Below the pieces are notes generated by a model. That model had not been told where the DNA came from. It did no database searches and saw only the letters and a program-made list of their open reading frames with translations. A stretch of DNA of 64,000 nt from Nepenthes gracilis (lineage: Eukaryota; Streptophyta; Magnoliopsida; Caryophyllales; Nepenthaceae). The DNA lies in the NCBI GenBank assembly GCA_033239525.1, contig BSYO01000006.1, positions 18,314,175-18,378,174 of the forward strand, given 5' to 3'. A program made the position numbers and the translations under genes. Below, in pieces: positions 57,360-64,000 of the stretch (positions are counted from its first letter, which is position 1; each line of letters starts with the position of its first letter).

Positions 57360-59938
57360 AGCACACAATACTGTGACAGCATGGCTATTGAAGAATGAGC
57401 CATCTTGATGTCATGCATGTATTTTGTGGCACACCATTAAAGGTAAGCTTACCATTTTAGACAACTTTCACTTCTTCCAATATCCTAGCCGATGTATCTT
57501 ATGCAACTCGAAATTTGCAAAGCATTCCCCGCCTTTTTTCAAATGCCGAGTATCAAAACCTATCTAGAGTGAAATCTGTAGGAGGATCGGATAATCATGG
57601 CCTTATGATAATAGGGATCACGTGACTATGTCGGTATCTCAAAAATTATAAGGTATGAATTTTAATCAAAAAGTTATCAGGATTTTCTTTGTAGTGGCCA
57701 TTTACTATAGTAAAAGACTCACAGCAGTTAAATTTTTGACTAAAACTAGTCTCTCCATCCTAATCGAGCTCTCAACATCATTTAGAATACCATTATTATG
57801 ATATTTGCATACATCAAAACGAACAAGGATTCTATGTGCTCTTCAAGCAGAACTCCTACAACTCCAACCTAATGGGGACCCTATTGACTGCTCCATTATA
57901 CCATGATTCTTGCCTCTCATCTTATCTCTCTTTTATACTTTTTTGTTCTTTGGGGATTTCTTTGTTTTGTGCTTATTGTTGTTCACTTATCAAATTGTTT
58001 AGGCTGATACAGTCAAAATGCGGGTCACTTAGTAACGCATTATTGTACATATTCTTTATAGTTTTACAAATCAATTACTTATCAAAATAAATTAATATTC
58101 AGTAAAGAAAACTAGACCAATTGATAAAATCTTATATTTCATTGCGAAAAGATAAAATCTACATCGGAATCTCATAGTTATACTTGCATCTCCCGACTCC
58201 TCACAACGAAACTCTAGAGATTGAATTAGAGAAAGCCAGAATGTTAAATTGGAGAAAGTAAAATAAAGCTCCCTTGGTTAAAAAAAAAGATTTTCCTTTT
58301 TTCTTTTCAGTTTACGTCTACATCTCAATCTTGGAAGTAGCCTCACCATAGGAATAGTGACCTTTCCATTACTTTACTTTGTTTTGCATATTTAAGATTA
58401 ATTCTTTAGATTAATTGGTATCAATTCCTTTCTTTATAGAAAAGATAGGTCTTACACTTTAAAATAATTGAATTGTCATTCTCTTGCACGATAGTAATAA
58501 GAGGAAGAGACCTTGGACGTTCAGAAATCTCATGACTATCAGCCTCTCTCTATTCCGGTTATAGATTTTTATGCTGTGTAGTAATGATGTTTGATAAATA
58601 TTTATAAATATAAATATATACTATAAATTGTCTATATTTGTAATAATATTTTGCGTTTGATTATTTTTTGAACTATCATATGGTCGAACTACTGAGCCTC
58701 TAATTAAAAAAAATGAAATTATCTAGCCTTTAGCAATTATTTTCCCAACACAAAAAAGATTGATTTGATATTTTGTTGTTTGAAAATTACTAGCACCTTT
58801 AGGCCTCTATAAACTATTATATGAACAATCGTCACAATTGAAGAAATGATATAATACAATCAACGATATTGGGATTTGATCGAAAAACGCATAATGGATA
58901 CAGCAAAATAGACTCGAATTTACAGTCAAATGTCAATCACAAAATATTTGAGCAAAGATAGCACAACAGTGCATAATAATTTCTAACGGGAAAAACCCTT
59001 CAAAAATAATATAAAAATTATGTGATAAATTTTGACCAAATCTATTATAAATAGTGTCGATTATAAAGTATTTCCTTTAAAAATCATTAATTATAATTTG
59101 AGTGAATGACCGATCTGTCAAATACAACTCTTAACAAACCCCACAAGAGAAATTATGGCAATAATAAAAATAATCAAATTATAATATATCTAATGGATAC
59201 ATTGAGGCAACATACCAAATATTGGTGAATAATGAAACTCAAATTAAATTTCAACCAAATACAAATATTTGTCTATTCTTTCTTTTCTCTCTTCTCTCTC
59301 TTTTGCAGCACTCATTGTATTGAAATTACTATCAAAGCTCTTTTGTGTCTCCAATAATAGCCGTTGTGCCTATGCTACTACTGTATTGCTTATCTCTAAA
59401 ATCGTAATAGGCTCAGCTTCATAGTTGTCTTGGCACACGTGTACTTCACGTGTATCTGGCATAACTACGTAGGCTATCCATGCACGTGCCCTTTAAAAGC
59501 TCATCTCACTGGAATTGGAATGCTGGAACTCCTTCAACATGTATTAGATGCAACCATTTTGTCCTAAAAGTGCACAGTCATCTCTCATACATTTACTATA
59601 CGTAGATATCACTAATTTATTAGAAATACATTTCACTCGTCTACTATTCGTGGGAACTTCTAGTGTTCATTGCTACTCGAATGACCCTCGTCCAACCATG
59701 TATGAATATCACATCAACCTCTAGCATCCCTTATTGTTAGGACAACCCTCAACCGACCTATGGTGGACCATCATATGAACCTTGCACAACCTTCTGTAAA
59801 CCCTATCACTTGGACAACCATTAATTAATCTTCGACCAACTTTAGCATGAAAAATCTTATGACCCTTGCCTAACATATCCACCTGATAATGCAATGTGCA
59901 AATATCGCATGTCCTCTAAATGATCCAATTAGTGGTTG
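57360..59938. other. AT-rich intergenic DNA, nothing recognised
   Basis: I find no conserved protein or repeat partner. An 84-codon frame at 57836-58090 is Leu/Ser/Phe-rich and lacks gene context. 59280-59320 is a CT-rich tract ending in TTTTGCAG, a splice-acceptor look-alike with no exon following. 59600-59880 repeats the words ACCAACC and AACCTT irregularly. Confidence 0.45.
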
Positions 59939-60467
59939 TGTTATGTAATACCCAAATCTCCATTCGATTTATTTTGAATTAATTTGTTATTTGGATTAAT
60001 TGGATTTGTTGAAAAATAATTGTATCTTGTAAAGTTTTTTTTTTAAAAATCGGATCAACGAACTAGCGTACTAATTCTAGTAGGTTTGCGCTCGAGATGT
60101 ACTGGAGGTCACGCTTGAGGGTCAAAACATGTGGGCCAGCGCTCGAGGTACGCCTAAGCTGGCGCTTAAGCGCCGTTTGGCATATAAAAGGGGGCTTGCG
60201 CACTATGTTCATCATTTTTGTGCGAGAAGGGCAAATAAGAAAGAGAGAGGTAAAGGAGGAGAGAGATAGAAGAGATCGGATAGATCGAAGTATTTTTTGG
60301 TCAAATCTATTTAACATAAGATTGAGATAAGTATCTATAAGTCTATATTCAATCTATTTCACTATCTAATTATATTTGTTTACATTTTGAAGGTTTTTTG
60401 TACATGCATGTTATTTTTATCCACACCATTTGTCTCCTGTGAACATACATGTCTTATTTACCGGTTG

Positions 60468-61912
60468 TGTCATATCTTAAAATTTAACAAATCTAATTAA
60501 TTATTATTCATAAAATTAATATTCAAATAAATTCAATAATACACATTAAATTTTAAAATTCAGGTGTAATAAACTAAATATACAGGGCCCAACAAATTTA
60601 AACTCGTACAGACTTTCATTGAATAACCGTTTAAATAATATAAATATGACCTACTCTATAAACAGTTGTAAGGAGAATACCCAAATAATATAATAATTCA
60701 TTCACATAATGAGATAAAGTCATAAATCCTAAATACACGGTCTAAAAGCCTACATTCGGCCCAATCCAATATCCGAGTACATTCCAACCAAAACCCAAAT
60801 TAGGGAATCAAAATATAGTCGACACCATCTATATCTCAATGGATATAATATTTGCGAGAATATGTGGCGCCACGTCTGACCTGGTCCATCTCCTACCAAG
60901 TGTCCAAACCCTCTACTCTGAATGGTAAAATACAAAATATAAGTTAAATGCCTAATAAGAATCATCATATTCGTATATAAAATAACAAATACATAGATCA
61001 AAGGGAAGGTGGTGTCATATAATAAATCATAAGCTAAATATCACGTCGTATAAACCGTAATCGACTCCACACCCACAAGGGATGCAAATTAAAATCCAGA
61101 TCTACGTCTCTTAACAGCTACGTTTTAGACTTACATCTCTCAGATATCAGATTACATATCAATCCATCAGGGCCGCAAACCACTATAGTCTCACACACAT
61201 ATTGTCTCACTAGGGTCTTGGACCATCATAGTCATACATACATACATACACACAGATATTGGCCCACTAGGGCTTTCCCCGATGCCCACTGCACATTACT
61301 CTCACTCTCGTCCTTCATCACCTCCACTCCACCTTCTGCCTCTCTATAGGTCAAAACTTCCTCCATCCTTGTGAAATTTCTAACTAACACAACCCAAGGC
61401 AGCCTCTTCTAGGCCAAGCTCCTGTATAATGACTTTATGATACTACAAAAATTCTCCAAAATCACAAAATCTAACAATCCTTCAAATCGATTGGTAAATT
61501 ATATATGCATGTACCGAATAAATAGATAGAATGTATAAAAATAATATGCATGTTAGTAAATTTTTAAACAGAAGTCAAAGCACATTAGATATTAATTATA
61601 CCAAAAATAGTATTTATAGATATTTGTCTTGACCTTATACCAAATAGATCTGAAGAAATGCTATTCTGAAATACCTAAACCACGCTTTTCTATTTCTTCG
61701 TACGTGCCCTGCTTTCTCCGCGCCGCTCGGCCTTCTCATCTGCCACGCGGTTCTTTTTCTTCACACCAAATAAATCGGCCTTGTTCTTCTTCTTCTCTTC
61801 TCCTCCTCCTTCTTCTTCTCTTCTCTGCCGCATTGCCTTTCCCCTCTCTCTCTTTCTTTCTTCTTTTTCCCCTTTCTTTCTTTATCTTGTTCCCCTCCTT
61901 CTGCTCCATGCC

Positions 61913-61982
<70 letters not shown>

Positions 61983-62170
61983 CTTTTTTTCTTTTCTTCT
62001 ATAATCTAATCGATACTTGAGTGCCAACATAGGCGCGTCTCGGATACCAATCCAACTTATCCACATATCTTTTAAAATTTTATAATATTCAATTAATTTT
62101 TATCATATCTAAATCAACCAAAATAATAAATACATTCAAAATAAATCAAGAGATGATTTGGGATATTACG
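60468..62170 (-). repeat. Solo-LTR-like repeat, copy 3, inserted in inverted orientation
   Basis: On the minus strand it begins CGTAATATCCCAAATCATC and ends GATATGACA, collinear with copies 1 and 2. It is flanked by perfect direct repeats GGTTG (60463-60467 and 62171-62175), the duplicated target within copy 2. Internal landmarks on the minus strand include TTCAGAGTAGAGGGTTTGGA and a CGGATATTGGATTGGGCC block. The purine-rich leader contains an expanded (AAT)n run. Confidence 0.85.
61914..61981. repeat. (TTA)n microsatellite, about 23 units
   Basis: 68 bp of uninterrupted TTA repeats, preceded by CT-rich low-complexity DNA. Aligned with copy 1 of the repeat (ATTAAAGGCATG near 16005) it lies at the place of the TATA-like region of the LTR. 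Confidence 0.95.
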
Positions 62171-63191
62171 GGTTGATTTGAAATTTTGTTCAAATTTTAT
62201 AAATATTTGAGAGTTTTCTTGTTTTATGAAAACATGGGTAAATATTTAAGATTGTGTATTTTCATATAAATATATTTTTATAAAAAAAATGTCACGAGAA
62301 CCTGCATAAATCGTGTATTAGTGCACATGTATGCTGCCTGGAGTTGAGGTCTTTACCTTTGTGATATGTCCTTTGAATATATGATTTGTGGCGTCTCTCT
62401 CAACGGAAAGTTTTGTGTTCCTAACAGAAAACTTATGTGACTCCCTCTTTCACTGGCAAGAAAAGGCTTCGTTTGTAGTGGATCCTCCGCATTCGTGTTT
62501 TAATAAGAACCATAGTAAGGTAATTAATAAAATTAATATATTCAAACGTTCTAATATATCAAATAAATTTAAAAATTACACTCAAAACTACAAGTAATAA
62601 AAAGTAGTAAGTTCATTATTTATAAGAGACAGAGTACTTAAATGGTCTTGTCCATGAATTTGAATAGTGATTAATATGCTTTAAAGTTATCGAAAGTATG
62701 TGTAACCCTTTTTTAAATGAGCTTTTTAAAAGCTTTGGTTCTCCAATTTCGTGTATCTTTGTATTTCTACATGGAATTATATTTGAGTTTCGATTTGAGA
62801 TTCGTAGGCTTTTGGTTTTGTCTGAACAGTTGGACCAATATGTATATTGGATGTGTATTAGATACATTTTGGATATTTGATGTGGCCAAGTGTAGGCCTT
62901 CATTTATAAGTTGTGACTAGTCGGGTTGTGTATTTTGGGCGTTGTGGCTATGTTATGATATGTCACCTCCTCTTACAATATCGTGGAGTCAGTCATATAT
63001 ATAATTGTGCCCAAACGATAATCTAATAAGGTCCTATACGGGTTATGGTTGTTATATTAGGTCATGTGGTCTATTTATTTTGTCACGCCCGAGTTTAAAA
63101 TTAGTTGATCATTGTGATACTGTTATTATGGAATTTTATTTTGTGAATTTTATTGATTAGACCTATTTTAGTTCGTATTCGTGACATATTA

Positions 63192-63667
63192 CCCACAATA
63201 GAGTGACATAAAAACCAATAAACCTTCTTGTACGACGACGTGGGTGAACCTCTCACCTTACCGATGACCATCATCTCTTATTTTGCGACAACTTTCCCTC
63301 CATGGGATTTCTGCCATCAACATCTACAAGTTTAAATAATAATCTCTTTTGCTCTACCGAACCAGGAATATTTCCATTCCTCTTCAACTTCTTCTGACAA
63401 CCTCCTATGTACTCTACGGTAAAGCCGCTCCTTACACTATTCCTCTACCTTCTCCCAATACCTTAATCAATTTGCCCTTTCGTCACATTGGCCTCGTCCT
63501 TGACAACCAAATCCTCCATCAAATACCAACTTGAACACTTACTTCCTATTGCCGTAGCGGATTTTTCTTTGGTGAGTTTCTATTGACATTTTTCAAATGA
63601 CTGCAAAAACCCTACTCATCAAGCTTTTCAATTGAAATCATTTTCAACTAGACATTTGGATTATATT
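63192..63667. other. Intergenic DNA, nothing recognised
   Basis: A 61-codon frame at 63349-63534 (MLYRTRNISIPLQLLLTTSY...) has no recognisable family or context. No repeat partner is seen. Confidence 0.4.
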
Positions 63668-64000
63668 TGTAAGGTCCCACATTAGATTGGGGGAGGGGAA
63701 CGAAGTGTCCTTATAAGGGCATGGACACCTCCTCCCTTGTAGACGCGTTTTGGGGGCGGCTTAGACCGTCTGCCAGGAACAAAACCGTGAGGCCTGTAGG
63801 CTTAAAAATGCTGTGAAACTCTCCCAGGCTGCAGCCTGTAGGCTTGGAGATGCCGCAAAGTTCTCCATTGCCAAAGGGGACAATATCTACATGCGGATGC
63901 GTCGAGGACATTATAAATGGTATCAGAGCCGGGATCCGGTCAAGTGTGTCACCGAAGATGCTGGGTCCCCAAGGGGGGTGGACTGTAAGGTCCCACATTG
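63668..64000 (+). mobile_element. TRIM (terminal-repeat retrotransposon in miniature), cut by the window edge
   Basis: The 5' LTR is 63668-63915 (TGTAAGGTCCCACATTAGAT to ATTATA). A primer-binding site TGGTATCAGAGCC (63918-63930) follows, then about 50 bp of internal sequence, a polypurine tract AAGGGGGGTGGAC (63971-63983), and the first 17 bases of the 3' LTR (TGTAAGGTCCCACATTG) at the window end. There is no coding capacity. The wording GGTCCCACATTGG...GGGGAGGGGAACGAA is widespread in plants as a short non-autonomous element mobilised in trans. Confidence 0.88.

Larger units (their letters stand above)
59944..63186 (+). repeat. Solo-LTR-like repeat, copy 2 (outer copy, split by an inverted copy)
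   Basis: Two parts, 59944-60467 and 62176-63186, form one 1.5-kb family member when the insertion between them is ignored. It starts TGTAATACCCAAATCTCC, has a TATAAAA at 60183-60189 with a purine-rich leader after it, and ends TTCGTGACA. The flanks TGTTA (59939-59943) and TATTA (63187-63191) agree at four of five positions. It is non-coding and matches 15753-17820. TG...CA ends, 5-bp flanks and an internal TATA box identify it as an LTR without an element body. Confidence 0.75.

Noticed and set aside
61629..62020. Open frames rich in Leu or Ile runs
   Set aside because: They are translations of CT-rich DNA and the TTA microsatellite within an inverted LTR copy, not genes.
63668..64000. Whether the TRIM is a Cassandra element (LTR with 5S rRNA-like promoter)
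   Set aside because: I do not see the 5S internal promoter boxes in the LTR, and the wording fits the GGTCCCACATTGG-type TRIM instead.

Overview
The window is nuclear DNA from a flowering plant, probably a eudicot; I cannot narrow it further. The evidence is an intact intronless R2R3-MYB gene of plant subgroup 22 (the MYB44/70/73/77 type) surrounded by plant-type LTR retrotransposons: Ty3/Gypsy Tat-lineage, Ty1/Copia Sirevirus-like and Tork/Tnt1-like elements, a TRIM element and a LINE remnant. There are no bacterial features, no rRNA or tRNA genes and no CRISPR.

Layout: 1-726 is AT-rich with nothing recognisable. 732-12363 is an old Tat-lineage Gypsy element on the minus strand (two 0.92 kb LTRs, gag-PR-RT-RNaseH-archaeal-type RNaseH-IN). 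It also carries an opposite-strand gene of the 'putative gypsy type transposon' family and a 12-copy minisatellite. 12364-21163 is T-rich, intron-like DNA with a 2.1 kb solo-LTR-like repeat. 21164-31273 is a Sirevirus-like Copia element whose 3' half is a patchwork. In its downstream LTR, blocks from the element's own LTR alternate, in order, with blocks from the DNA upstream of the element, which looks like an assembly or consensus artefact. 31739-33156 holds three in-phase candidate exons of an unidentified small gene. 37647-46085 is a second Tat element with perfect 5-bp target duplications and an internal deletion that joins gag to RNase H. 47428-48339 is the MYB gene. 49909-51610 holds a Gypsy LTR fragment with a 27-bp minisatellite and a LINE remnant. 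51774-57354 is a complete but decayed Tork/Tnt1-like Copia element whose LTRs carry dense W-box palindromes. 59944-63186 is one solo-LTR-like repeat with an inverted copy of the same family inserted in it. 63668 to the edge is a TRIM element cut by the window end.

Functionally, only the MYB gene looks intact: a nuclear transcription factor with an EAR-like repression motif. The retroelement genes are broken by stops and frameshifts, and many of the lesions are C-to-T or G-to-A changes, as expected from deamination of methylated cytosine.

The observations most worth following are the chimeric LTR, the opposite-strand gene shared by the two Tat elements (with its own TATA box and a candidate intron), and the recurrent W-box motifs in unrelated LTR families.
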